From CAZHTF01 sp964535305 (lineage in GTDB: Bacteria; Planctomycetota; Phycisphaerae; UBA1845; Fen-1342), in contig CAZHTF010000002.1 of the NCBI GenBank assembly GCA_964535305.1, positions 1 through 64,000 on the forward strand: a stretch of DNA of 64,000 nt, read 5' to 3'. Under the pieces are notes generated by a model. The model saw only the letters and a program-made list of their open reading frames with translations, was not told the DNA's origin and searched no databases. Position 1 is the first letter of the stretch. The number at the start of each line of letters is the position of its first letter. The position numbers and the translations under genes are program-made. This document shows positions 50,797 to 59,347 of this stretch, in pieces.

Positions 50797-51942
50797 ATGA
50801 CCGTTCTCTCACGTAGGACTGCCGGCCTGGCCGCCGCCCTGGCGAGCTCGGCGGCAGCGCTGGCTGCGCCCCCGATCGTCGATGGGTTGAACATCCCCAC
50901 CGAGTTCGGCGCGGCCAATCTCATCTACACACAGACCTGGCAAACGCAGTTCGGAAACGACACCGACGACACGCAGTTCGGCGGCGGGAGCGAGCTCGAC
51001 GAGCTCTTCATCCGCCAGGACGGCGCCGTGCTCTCGATCGGCATCACCGGCAACCTCGAAAACAACGGTAACTGCCTGGTGATTTACCTGGACACGCCCT
51101 CGAACGCCGGCCAGAACCCGCTCTTCACGCGCAATGCGTCGGGCCCGCTGCCCGGCCTGCCGCGCTGCCTGGCTGGAAACTCGAGCAACGGCGGCATCAA
51201 TAACGTCACGTTTGATGCCGGTTTCTCCCCGAACTTCGCGATCAGCCTGACCGGCGGCTCGCCGATCGGCTCGCAGACGCGCAGCTATTACCTGGTCAAT
51301 CTGACTGCGTTCCCGAACGGCGCTGACGCGACCAATGAGATCCTTGGCCTGGTCACCGCCGGCGATCCGACCGCCTCCGGCGCCACCCCGGGCACGCTCA
51401 GCACCTTCTGGCCGGGCAGCAACTCGCGCGGAATCCTGGCCGCCGTCGACAACTCGAACGCCGCTGGGGTTAACGGCAGCGCCGGCGACCCGGCCCCGGA
51501 TCCGAACGCCAACACCGCGGTCAAGGGCATCGAGCTGCGCATCCCGATGTCGGTCCTGGGCGTCGGCTCGCGTCAGCAGCTTTGCATCTTTGCGTGGGTT
51601 TCGGGCTCGGATGGTTTCGTCAGCAACCAGCTCATGCCGGCGCCGGCGCCTTCGGCAACCTTCACCACGCTGCGGAACATTGGCAACCCGGACTTCGGCG
51701 CGCCTCCCGGCGTGTTCAATCTGGCCGACGACACGCTTTACCCCGGCAATCAGTTCATCTGCCTGCAGACGCGCTGCCAGGGCGACCTCACGGGCGACAA
51801 TCGCACCGACGAGTCTGACCTGGGCCTGTTGCTGTCCTCTTGGCAAACCAGCGGCAACGGCGACCTCGACGGTGACGGTGCCACCGCCGAAGGCGACCTG
51901 GGCATCCTGCTGGCCGACTGGCAGTGCGGCGTAACGCCGTAG
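50797..51942 (+). CDS. Secreted protein with dockerin-like tail (paralogue A)
   Basis: 381 aa. ATG 50797 follows TTGGGAGGTAAGAAG. Signal peptide ends ALAAP. The mature domain contains FGGGSELDELFIRQDGAVLSIGITGNLENN and IYLDTPSNAGQNPL, a beta-sandwich-like family also forming the next gene's product. The C-terminus adds two D-L-(T/D)-GD...DLG-x-LL-x-x-W repeats ending WQCGVTP. Function unknown. It is 88 bp upstream of paralogue B on the same strand; the two arose by tandem duplication, with the dockerin-like tail kept in only one. Confidence 0.82.
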   Translation: MTVLSRRTAGLAAALASSAAALAAPPIVDGLNIPTEFGAANLIYTQTWQTQFGNDTDDTQFGGGSELDELFIRQDGAVLSIGITGNLENNGNCLVIYLDTPSNAGQNPLFTRNASGPLPGLPRCLAGNSSNGGINNVTFDAGFSPNFAISLTGGSPIGSQTRSYYLVNLTAFPNGADATNEILGLVTAGDPTASGATPGTLSTFWPGSNSRGILAAVDNSNAAGVNGSAGDPAPDPNANTAVKGIELRIPMSVLGVGSRQQLCIFAWVSGSDGFVSNQLMPAPAPSATFTTLRNIGNPDFGAPPGVFNLADDTLYPGNQFICLQTRCQGDLTGDNRTDESDLGLLLSSWQTSGNGDLDGDGATAEGDLGILLADWQCGVTP

Positions 51943-52030
51943 GCGTTTCAATGCGGAATTCGAGTTTGCGAAACTGAGTTCATCATCCGCGGCGATTCAC
52001 GCTCGCGGCGCTCTTTGGAGGATCGATCTC

Positions 52031-52921
52031 ATGCGGAATCTCTTTGCGACAGTTCTGGTCGTCGCACTGGCTGGCTCGGCGCTGGCCCAGCCGACGATCA
52101 ACGGCACGTTTACGCCGGCCGACGGCTGGGGCGCGGCGCGTGCGCTGCAAGACACCAACACGCAGTTCGGCAACGCCACCGCTTCGAATGGCGGCAACGA
52201 GCTGGACGGCTTATTCATCACGTCCGACGCCAACAACCTCTACGTCGGCCTGACCGGCAACATTCAGGATAACAACGCCATCGTCGTGTTCCTTGACACG
52301 GCGTCCGGCGGCTCGCTGGTCTTGGACACCGATCCGAATCTGCCGAGCTGTCCGAACCAGGCAGTCCCGACGCTGATCCGTGAGTACGACGGCTCGGACC
52401 TTGACTTGGCGGCCGAATACGCGTTCCTGATGTCGGTCGGTATCTTCCCGGGTCAGACGCGCTCGCAGCTCGTCATGGCCTGCGACATCACCAACCTCAC
52501 CAACCGCACCAACGTCCCGCTCGGCATCGGCTTGATTGACGGCACGAACCAGCTTTCGGGCACCAGCGGCGTGCTGGTCGGCACCAACAACAGTAATACC
52601 GTCGGCGTGGGCGACTTCGGCGTCAGCCCGACTCCGGTCCTGCCCGCCGAAGATCCGGCGGCTGTGACCACCGGTTTTGAGATCAAGATCCCGCGCTCGC
52701 TCGTGGGTCTGGGCCCGAACAGCACGCTGTTCGCCTTCGTGAACCTGACCAACAACGCCAACGACGGCTCCGGCTGCTTCCGCAGCGGCTTTGCCTCGAA
52801 CCAGTCGCTGCCGGGCGTCGGCGGAATCGGTAACCTCGGCAGCTTCAGCTCCGACGGTCCGTTCCTGCCGTTCTCGCTCGTGCCGGGCACGCAGGCGGTC
52901 GGTCCGATCACGATTCCGTAG
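52031..52921 (+). CDS. Secreted protein (paralogue B, no dockerin-like tail)
   Basis: 296 aa. GGAGG lies 9 bases before ATG 52031; signal peptide ends GSALAQ. Shares with paralogue A the G-x-ELD-x-LFI-x-x-D, (V/I)G(L/I)TGN(I/L)(Q/E)-x-N and LDT-x-S motifs, and the internal NNSNTVGVGD region corresponds to DNSNAAGVNG. It ends abruptly after the shared domain, at PITIP, with no repeats. Strong intrinsic terminator 46 bp downstream. Unknown function; the pair may bind the same ligand in free and attached forms. Confidence 0.8.
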   Translation: MRNLFATVLVVALAGSALAQPTINGTFTPADGWGAARALQDTNTQFGNATASNGGNELDGLFITSDANNLYVGLTGNIQDNNAIVVFLDTASGGSLVLDTDPNLPSCPNQAVPTLIREYDGSDLDLAAEYAFLMSVGIFPGQTRSQLVMACDITNLTNRTNVPLGIGLIDGTNQLSGTSGVLVGTNNSNTVGVGDFGVSPTPVLPAEDPAAVTTGFEIKIPRSLVGLGPNSTLFAFVNLTNNANDGSGCFRSGFASNQSLPGVGGIGNLGSFSSDGPFLPFSLVPGTQAVGPITIP

Positions 52922-52967
52922 TCGCATTGACAGGCGGAATTGCAGCAAGCTGACGTAGCAGACTTCG

Positions 52968-53004
52968 GGAGCCGCGCTTTGAATCGAGGCGCGGCTCCTT
53001 TTTT
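52968..53004 (+). terminator. Rho-independent terminator after paralogue B
   Basis: GGAGCCGCGC (52968-52977) pairs perfectly with GCGCGGCTCC (52989-52998) and is followed by six T residues. The clearest intrinsic terminator in the window. Confidence 0.93.
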
Positions 53005-53051
53005 CATGCGCAGCAAGCGCCCGGTGCCGCGTCGCCCGCGGCTGGCACCGC

Positions 53052-53069
53052 TACAATCCGCCGGCTATG
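53052..53069 (+). promoter_or_regulatory. -10-like TACAAT just before metF
   Basis: TACAAT at 53052-53057, ATG at 53067, no ribosome site between. Suggests a leaderless metF message. A matching -35 is not evident. Confidence 0.4.
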
Positions 53070-53963
53070 CGCATCCGTGAACTGCTTTCGTGCGGCAAGC
53101 CGACCATTTCGTTCGAGTTCTTCCCGCCAAAGGATGACGCCGGCGTCGCCGCGCTCGAAGAGACATTGGCCTCGCTGCGCGACCTGAAGCCCACGTACGT
53201 CTCGGTCACATACGGGGCAGGCGGCAGCACACGCGCCCGCACGATCGAGCTGGTCTCACGCATTCGCAAGCATCACGGCATCGAGGCCATGGCGCACCTC
53301 ACCTGCGTCGGCGCGTCGCGCGATGAGATCGGCGAAATCCTCGGGCGGCTGAGCGTCGCCGGCATCGAGAACGTGCTGACGCTCCGCGGCGATCCGCCCA
53401 AGGGCGACACGCACTTCACGCCGCACCCCGAGGGCTTCTCGCACGCGAGCGACCTGGCCCAATTCGCCCGCACGCACTTCCGCTTCTGCCTGGGCGGCGC
53501 GTGTTACCCAGAGAAGCACGTCGAGGCGGTTGATTTCGAGAGCGACCTGCGCGCCAGCCAGGCGAAGGTCGCCGCCGGCTGCGAATTCCTGATCACGCAG
53601 CTCTTCTTCGACAACCAGCTCTACTTCGAGTTCGTCAGCAAGGCCCGCGCCCGCGGCATCGGCGTGCCGATTGTGCCAGGCATCATGCCGATCACCAACG
53701 TGGCCCAGATCGAGCGCTTCACGCGCATGTGCGGCGCAAGCATCCCCGAATCCCTGATGGAAGAGCTGCGGCGGATTCAGGATCGACCCGACGATGTACT
53801 CTCGCTGGGCGTGGCGCACGCGACGGCGCAATGCCTGGACTTGCTGCAGCGTGGCGCGCCCGGCGTGCACTTCTACACGCTGAACAAGTCGCGGGCCACG
53901 CGCATGATTCTGGCCGCAATCCGCGCGAATTTCGCCCCGGCACGCACGCCCGCGGGCAGCTGA
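53067..53963 (+). CDS. metF: 5,10-methylenetetrahydrofolate reductase
   Basis: 298 aa, the usual bacterial length. It reduces methylene-THF to 5-methyl-THF with FADH2, feeding methionine synthesis. Catalytic Glu in SFEFFPPK (E17), YGAGGSTR, HLTCVGASRDEI, LRGDPPKGD (FAD/folate contacts), ITQLFFDNQLYFEF and PIVPGIMPITN are all present. The C-terminus GVHFYTLNKSRATRMIL is typical. Located after a terminator, so transcribed independently. No SAM riboswitch is visible; the distance from the terminator is too short for one. Confidence 0.95.
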   Translation: MRIRELLSCGKPTISFEFFPPKDDAGVAALEETLASLRDLKPTYVSVTYGAGGSTRARTIELVSRIRKHHGIEAMAHLTCVGASRDEIGEILGRLSVAGIENVLTLRGDPPKGDTHFTPHPEGFSHASDLAQFARTHFRFCLGGACYPEKHVEAVDFESDLRASQAKVAAGCEFLITQLFFDNQLYFEFVSKARARGIGVPIVPGIMPITNVAQIERFTRMCGASIPESLMEELRRIQDRPDDVLSLGVAHATAQCLDLLQRGAPGVHFYTLNKSRATRMILAAIRANFAPARTPAGS

Positions 53964-54020
53964 TCCAAGCACTCGCACTTGCCCGCCGCTGAGCAGCGCA
54001 CCCGCACGCAGCCAATCGCA

Positions 54021-55808
54021 TCACGCGCTCGAGTCCGCGCGCAGGCCGCGGAGTCTGTGGATCGCGGCGCCGATGACCGCCGTCGCCAACAGCAGGAAAA
54101 TGATGGCGGTCGCCGCCAGCAGGTAGTTCTTCTGGGGCAAATAGCGCTGCATCAGCAGGTAGCCGAGCGAGGCGATCGTCGTGATGCCGACGGCGATCGC
54201 CGGCAGCAGCACGAACAGCGCCTGTCGCCGATGCGTCAGGAACCAGATTGAAAGCGTCAGCAGCGAGATCGAGCCAAGCAGTTGATTGCCGGCGCCGAAG
54301 ATCGGCCACAGATTTTGCGCGGTGTTGTTGATCGAAAGCAACAGCATCAGCAGCACGGCGATGCCGGAATTCACCCAGAAGTTCGTCAAGAACGCGGGCA
54401 CGCGTTCGAACACGCTGCGCCAGACCTCCTCGAGCAGGTAGCGATTCAGGCGTATCGAGACGTCGAGCGTATCGAGCACGAAGCCCTCGACGATCAGCAG
54501 TCCGAACACTACGCCCAGCCAACGGGGGATCCCCAGGCCCAACTCGCACACGCCCGCGACCCCCAGCGAAAATGCCAACACGGGCTGTGCCTGCCAGCTC
54601 GCCGGCGCATCTGCCGGGCGGATCAGCAGCGCCGTGTAGTCGGCGAACCCGACGCCCACCGCGACCGCCAGCGCCACGCACAACGCCAGGGCCGATTCGC
54701 CCAGCATGGCGCCGTAGCCAATGTGCTTGGCGTGCGTCTCGCGTGAGATCTGCTTGCAGGTCGTGCCGGAGGCCACCAGCCCGTGAAACCCGGAGATCGA
54801 GCCGCAGGCGATGGTGATGAAAAGCGTCGGCCAAAGCGCCCCGAGTGCGTTCTGTCCCTGCACCAGGTTCGAAGCCGGCGCCGAGATCGGCACGCCCTTC
54901 AAGCCGCACGCCAGCAGCGCCGCCGCCAATAGCAGGATTCCCAAATACAGAAATTGCACCGAGACGAACTCGCGCGGCTGCAGGATCAGCCACACCGGCG
55001 CCGCCGCCGCCACCCAGACATAGATCGAAATGCAGATGATCCAGAAATACACCGGCTCGATTGTCACGAAGCCCAGATCGAGCGCCGGCGGAGCGACGGG
55101 CAGCCCAAACCCCACCAGCACCGATCCGACGCACAGCACCGTCGCGATCGGATAGAGCGCCCGCTCGCGCAACAGCCGCCGAACGATCACGAAGCCCAGC
55201 AGCGGCGCCACCAGCGTCAGCACGATCGCGGATGTCGAAGCCACCCCGCCGACAATCGCGCGCGGCTGGCCGCTCGCGTCCGTCACGGTACGGAAGATGC
55301 TCTGCCCGGCGTCGAGCCCCAGCTCGGCGGGCGTGCGCGTCGCCACCAGCGCCCCAGCCGTCAGGTTGATGAACACCGCATTGACCACGACCAGGTTGAA
55401 CGCGATGTACAGCGCGAACAGGATGAACACCGGCTTGCCGAGCAGGCCGCGGGCTACATCGGCGATCGAGCGGCCGCCCTCGCGCATCGACACGAACAGG
55501 CACGCAAAATCGTGCACAGCCCCAATGAAAATCGCGCCCAGCACGATCCAGATCAGCGTCGGCACGTAGCCATACAGCAGCGCCCAGGTCGGCCCGAGAA
55601 TCGGCCCCGCGGCGGCGATCGCGCAGAAATGATGCGCGAACAGCACGTGCGGGCGGGTCGGCACGAAATCGACCCCGTCGTTGTGCCGCACCGCGGGCGT
55701 GCTGCGCGCGTCGTCCTCGCCGAACGCGCGTCCCAGGTAGCGACCGTAGAAGCGATGTGCCAGCCAGTACAGAACGAAGGCCGGCGCGATCAGGAAGAGT
55801 ATGTTCAT
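54021..55808 (-). CDS. cstA: Carbon starvation protein A family transporter
   Basis: 595 aa from ATG 55808; the longer frame to 56063 runs opposite the methyltransferase gene. Polytopic with about 16 helices. Family hallmarks: the N-terminal RFYGRYLGRAFG, FAHHFCAIAAAGPILGPTWALLYGY, SGFHGLVASGTTCKQI and NQLLGSISLL. CstA/YjiY-type proteins import peptides or pyruvate under carbon limitation. A two-component partner (BtsSR-like) is not nearby. Starts 142 bp from the divergent methyltransferase gene. Confidence 0.92.
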   Translation of the reverse strand: MNILFLIAPAFVLYWLAHRFYGRYLGRAFGEDDARSTPAVRHNDGVDFVPTRPHVLFAHHFCAIAAAGPILGPTWALLYGYVPTLIWIVLGAIFIGAVHDFACLFVSMREGGRSIADVARGLLGKPVFILFALYIAFNLVVVNAVFINLTAGALVATRTPAELGLDAGQSIFRTVTDASGQPRAIVGGVASTSAIVLTLVAPLLGFVIVRRLLRERALYPIATVLCVGSVLVGFGLPVAPPALDLGFVTIEPVYFWIICISIYVWVAAAAPVWLILQPREFVSVQFLYLGILLLAAALLACGLKGVPISAPASNLVQGQNALGALWPTLFITIACGSISGFHGLVASGTTCKQISRETHAKHIGYGAMLGESALALCVALAVAVGVGFADYTALLIRPADAPASWQAQPVLAFSLGVAGVCELGLGIPRWLGVVFGLLIVEGFVLDTLDVSIRLNRYLLEEVWRSVFERVPAFLTNFWVNSGIAVLLMLLLSINNTAQNLWPIFGAGNQLLGSISLLTLSIWFLTHRRQALFVLLPAIAVGITTIASLGYLLMQRYLPQKNYLLAATAIIFLLLATAVIGAAIHRLRGLRADSSA

Positions 55809-55950
55809 TTCGCGGGTCAGCACGATACGATGCACATGCCAAACGGCAGTAGACGCGCGCGAATCGACCGCGTCAAGCGCGGCGCCTGCGCCCGCTTCAA
55901 GCGCCGCGGCAAGCGCGGCGCGGCCTCTGCGCCACGATCTGAGGGCCGGC

Positions 55951-56628
55951 ATGTCAACGCCTTCGCCACACGAGCCGCAACGTCCGAATTCCGCGCCTGG
56001 CCCACATCCGCACGAGCCGATGGCGGAGTTGTCCGCGGCCGCTTGGAGCGCGCGGTATGACACGGCAAGCGTGCCCTGGGATATGGGCGCGTGCAGCCCC
56101 CCGCTGTGTTGGTTGGATCAGCAGGGGCGGCTACCGTACGGGCGTGTGCTGGTGCCGGGCTGCGGCGCGGGCCATGAGGTGGCGTACCTGGCGCGGCGCG
56201 GCTACGACGTGGTGGGGCTGGATTTCGCGGCCAGCGCGGCGGAGGCCGCCCGGCGGCGCGTCGCGGAGTATCCCAGCGCGCGGGTCGAGGCATTCGACGT
56301 GCTCGACCCGCGGACCTACCGCCTGCTGCGACAATTCGATTGGGTTTTCGACCAGACGTTCTTCTGTTCGCTGCCGCCGGCGCGGCGCGGCGAATACGCC
56401 ACCGCGATGCGCTGCGCGCTGCACACCGGGGGCGAGCTGATCGCACTGTCGTTCCGCACAGTGTTCGACGACCGTCCGCCGTTCGACATCACGCCGGAGG
56501 CCTTCACGGCGTTGCTCACGGGTGCGGGCTTTGAGTTGCGTGAATCGCGGCTGCTGGATCTCGAGAGCCACCCGGCGCGGCGCGGGCGCGAGACGCTGGT
56601 CCGCGCCATCGCGCGGCACTTCCCGTGA
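55951..56628 (+). CDS. TPMT-family SAM-dependent methyltransferase
   Basis: 225 aa. GAGGG lies about 6 bases before ATG 55951. The thiopurine-methyltransferase family entry motif WSARYDTASVPWDMG appears near residue 30, followed by VLVPGCGAGHEVAYLARRGYDVVGLDFA as the SAM site. Members methylate thiols, selenols, tellurite or halides; the real substrate here is unknown, possibly a detoxification target. The C-terminus is normal for the family. Convergent with the metal-transporter operon (15 bp between stops). Confidence 0.85.
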   Translation: MSTPSPHEPQRPNSAPGPHPHEPMAELSAAAWSARYDTASVPWDMGACSPPLCWLDQQGRLPYGRVLVPGCGAGHEVAYLARRGYDVVGLDFAASAAEAARRRVAEYPSARVEAFDVLDPRTYRLLRQFDWVFDQTFFCSLPPARRGEYATAMRCALHTGGELIALSFRTVFDDRPPFDITPEAFTALLTGAGFELRESRLLDLESHPARRGRETLVRAIARHFP

Positions 56629-56643
56629 ATACGCCACGACGCG

Positions 56644-57972
56644 CTACGCCGGCGGGATGCGGCTTCCGTGCGGGTCGCGGCGCGGGTCGTCCAGCGATTC
56701 GGCCAGGTGCGCCTGAAGCTTGCGGTCGGTGATGTGCTCAAGCTCCCCGGCGGCGCGATGCAGATGATCGCGCGGCAGCTCGACATGCTGATCGAAATAC
56801 GCCTCCCACAGCCGGTGCGAGCGCACCAACTGTGCCGCTTGCGCGCGGCCCGCCGCCGTCAGCCGCGGCCGTCCGTCGATCAGCTCAATCAGGCCGCGTT
56901 GCAGCAGGGCGCGCCGCGCCAGACCGGTGGTCCAGCGGCTGATTCCGGCGACGCCCGCAAGTCTCGGCGGGACGCCCCCCGTCGCCCCGCCGCTCTCATC
57001 GATGCGATAGAGCGCGCCCAGAAGGTCTTCGCGGGCGATCCGCAGCGAGAGCCGCGCGCGGCGCAGCGCGCCGCTCAGCAATCCATGCCGCGGCGCCAGC
57101 AGCATCGCCAGCAGGAACAACACGCCCGAGACCACTCCGATCATGCCCGCCGTACTCGTGCTGTGTTCGAAGCCAAACCAGTGTGGCGTGCTGACTGCGG
57201 CCAGGTGCCCGAGCACGGCGGAGGCCGCCGCGGCCAGGCTGCTCACCAGCAGCATGGCGCCCAGGCGATCGGTCAGAAGCTGGGCCGTCGCGGCTGGGAC
57301 GATCAGCATCGCGATCACCAGGATGCTGCCGACGCTCTCGAAAGCGGCCACGGCGGTGAGCGCCACCATCACCATCAGCGCATAGTGCATCAACGGGGCG
57401 TGAATTCCGAGCGTGGTGGCCAGGGCGGGATCGAAGGTGGTGATCTTCAGTTCTTTGAAGAACAGCGTGACGAACGCGATGCACAGCAGCAGCACCGCGC
57501 CGAGCGGCAGCGCCGCGCTGGGCACGCGCAGCCCCAGAAACTCGGTCATATCCAGCGCGACGACCTCGATCGCGCCGTACAGAACGCAGTCCGGATCGAG
57601 GTCGATCTGATCCACCAGGCGGATCAGAATCAGCCCGATCGCAAACAGCACGGTGAACACCACGCCCATCGCCGCGTTCTGATCCACGCGGGCCGCGGAA
57701 TGAATCCATTGCGTGCACACCGCTGTCAGCAGCCCGACCACGGCGGCGCCCTGCAGCATCACGCTGCTGTCGCGCGACCCTTGCAGCAGAAACGCCAGTG
57801 CCAGCCCGGGCAGCACCGCGTGGCTGATGGCGTCGCCCATCATGCTCATCTTTCGCAGCACGAGGAACACGCCCAGCAGCGCGCACGAGACGGCGCACAT
57901 TACGCCGACGATCACAGTCCAGGTGTCGATCGCGGTCCACTGCAACGCCAGGGGCAGTGCCAACGCGCTCAT
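56644..57972 (-). CDS. Metal ABC transporter permease fused to a DtxR-like module (second permease)
   Basis: 442 aa from ATG 57972, overlapping the first permease's stop by four bases (ATGA). Residues about 1-285 are an ABC-3 family permease with 8-9 helices (LGVFLVLRKMSMMGDAISHAVLPG, AFESVGSILVIAMLIVPAATAQLLT). The remaining 150 residues contain a winged-helix-like segment (WTTGLARRALLQRGLIELIDGRPRLTAAGRAQA) and a DtxR/MntR dimerisation helix, LVRSHRLWEAYFDQHVELPRDHLHRAAGELEH. His in SHRLWE and the E-H pair match metal ligands of MntR; the third-position acidic residue is Gly. So transport and metal sensing are fused. Function of the fused module is inferred. Confidence 0.88.
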   Translation of the reverse strand: MSALALPLALQWTAIDTWTVIVGVMCAVSCALLGVFLVLRKMSMMGDAISHAVLPGLALAFLLQGSRDSSVMLQGAAVVGLLTAVCTQWIHSAARVDQNAAMGVVFTVLFAIGLILIRLVDQIDLDPDCVLYGAIEVVALDMTEFLGLRVPSAALPLGAVLLLCIAFVTLFFKELKITTFDPALATTLGIHAPLMHYALMVMVALTAVAAFESVGSILVIAMLIVPAATAQLLTDRLGAMLLVSSLAAAASAVLGHLAAVSTPHWFGFEHSTSTAGMIGVVSGVLFLLAMLLAPRHGLLSGALRRARLSLRIAREDLLGALYRIDESGGATGGVPPRLAGVAGISRWTTGLARRALLQRGLIELIDGRPRLTAAGRAQAAQLVRSHRLWEAYFDQHVELPRDHLHRAAGELEHITDRKLQAHLAESLDDPRRDPHGSRIPPA

Positions 57973-59345
57973 CGCTCGGCGCCTAAAACACGCGGCGCGA
58001 TCGGATGCGGGCTGGGCGGCGTGGCCAGGTCCGGATGATCGCCGGCCAGCTCCTGCTCGAGTTCGGCGATCATCGCCGGATCCAGCACGTGTTCGACCGT
58101 GTCCGCATCGCGGTCGACATGATTGGGTGCGATGTCGGCGTGCGTGATCAGATACAGCTCCCACAAGCGGTGATTGCGGGCGGCCAGCCGCGCGGCTTCG
58201 GCTCCCGCGGGCGTGAGCACAAACAACTCCGGCGCCTGCTGCGTCACCAGGCCGGCCCGCCGTAGACGCCGCAGGTCGCGCAGCAGGCTGGCGCGCGACC
58301 AGGAGCGCTGCTTGAGCAGCGTGCTCAAGTCGCTGGGCGCAAGCGGCGTGTGTTGCCCGCGGGCGAAGGCGGGCCGCGCGGCGCCTGTTCGTTCGCCGAG
58401 TTCATACATGGCCCGCAGCACGTGCTGCCGCGCGATGCGGGCATTCAGCCGCCAATGCTGCAGCAGCCGCGCAAGCACACCCCGCGCCGGCGCCAGCAGC
58501 ATGCTTATGACGAACAACCCGCCCGCGACCAACACAATGATGGCGCCCGCGGGCATGCGCGGCGTCAGCGCGCTGATCGCCGCCCCGAAATAGCCGCTGA
58601 CGCCGCCGATCAGCGCGGCGGCCAGCAGCAAGCGCGAGAGATCATCGGTCCAGAAGCGGGCGGCGGCGGCGGGAATGATCAGCATGGCGATCATTAAGAT
58701 CAGGCCGACCGCCTGCAGCCCGACCACCGTGACCGCGACGACAATCGCCATCAGCGCGATATCCAGCGTCAGTACCGGCCAGCCCTGCGCGCGGGCGTAG
58801 GCCGCGTCGAAGCACAGGATCGCGAACTCCTTGTACAGCAGCAGGCAGATCAGCCCGACGCACGCGGCGCACAGCGCGGTCAGCATCGCATCGCTCAACA
58901 GCATCGAAGCGGTCTTGCCGTAGATGAAGGATTTCAGGCCGGCGGCGTGCCCCGAGCCCAGGCGCTGGATGACGCCCAATACCGCCACGCCGGCGCCGAA
59001 GAACACGCTGAGCACGATGCCCAGGGCGGCGTCCTCCTTCACGCGCGTGCGGTTGACGATCAGCAAAATCATCAGCACGCCCAGCACGCCGCTGAGCGCC
59101 GCGCCCGTCAGCAGCAGCGGCAGCGACTTGGCGGAGGCCCCCGCGCCCGCCGCCAGAAACGCCAGGCCGATGCCCGGCAGCGCGGCGTGACTGAGTGCGT
59201 CTCCCAGCAACGAGCGCTTGCGCAGCAGCATCCAGGCGCCGCACACGCCGGCCGCGACGCCCAGCAGGCACACGCCGATGACCACGACGCGCGTGTTGTA
59301 GTCACGCAGCAGCGCCACATGGATCAACTCGGACCAGCTCGGCAT
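57969..59345 (-). CDS. Metal ABC transporter permease fused to a DtxR-like module (first permease)
   Basis: 458 aa. ABC-3 permease (MntB/ZnuB/SitD type) with LLRKRSLLGDALSHAALPGIGLAF and VGLQAVGLILMIAMLIIPAAAARFWT. After about residue 285 it continues as a DtxR/MntR-like module: winged helix (SWSRASLLRDLRRLRRAGLVTQQAPELFVLTPAGAEAARLAARNH), then NHRLWELYLITHADIAPNHVDRDADTVEHVL. The H, E and H ligand positions of MntR are retained; the E99-like position is Asp. The ATPase gene is 2 bp upstream and the second permease overlaps. Two different permeases imply a heterodimeric channel for Mn, Fe or Zn. Confidence 0.9.
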   Translation of the reverse strand: MPSWSELIHVALLRDYNTRVVVIGVCLLGVAAGVCGAWMLLRKRSLLGDALSHAALPGIGLAFLAAGAGASAKSLPLLLTGAALSGVLGVLMILLIVNRTRVKEDAALGIVLSVFFGAGVAVLGVIQRLGSGHAAGLKSFIYGKTASMLLSDAMLTALCAACVGLICLLLYKEFAILCFDAAYARAQGWPVLTLDIALMAIVVAVTVVGLQAVGLILMIAMLIIPAAAARFWTDDLSRLLLAAALIGGVSGYFGAAISALTPRMPAGAIIVLVAGGLFVISMLLAPARGVLARLLQHWRLNARIARQHVLRAMYELGERTGAARPAFARGQHTPLAPSDLSTLLKQRSWSRASLLRDLRRLRRAGLVTQQAPELFVLTPAGAEAARLAARNHRLWELYLITHADIAPNHVDRDADTVEHVLDPAMIAELEQELAGDHPDLATPPSPHPIAPRVLGAER

Positions 59346-59347
59346 CG

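Noticed and set aside
53719..55842. Minus-strand 707-codon frame across metF end and cstA
   Set aside because: Out of frame with cstA, whose helices and hallmark motifs are in another frame; shadow composition.
56668..58038. Plus-strand 456-codon frame opposite the second permease
   Set aside because: Gln/Arg/His-rich antisense of membrane helices; not a protein.
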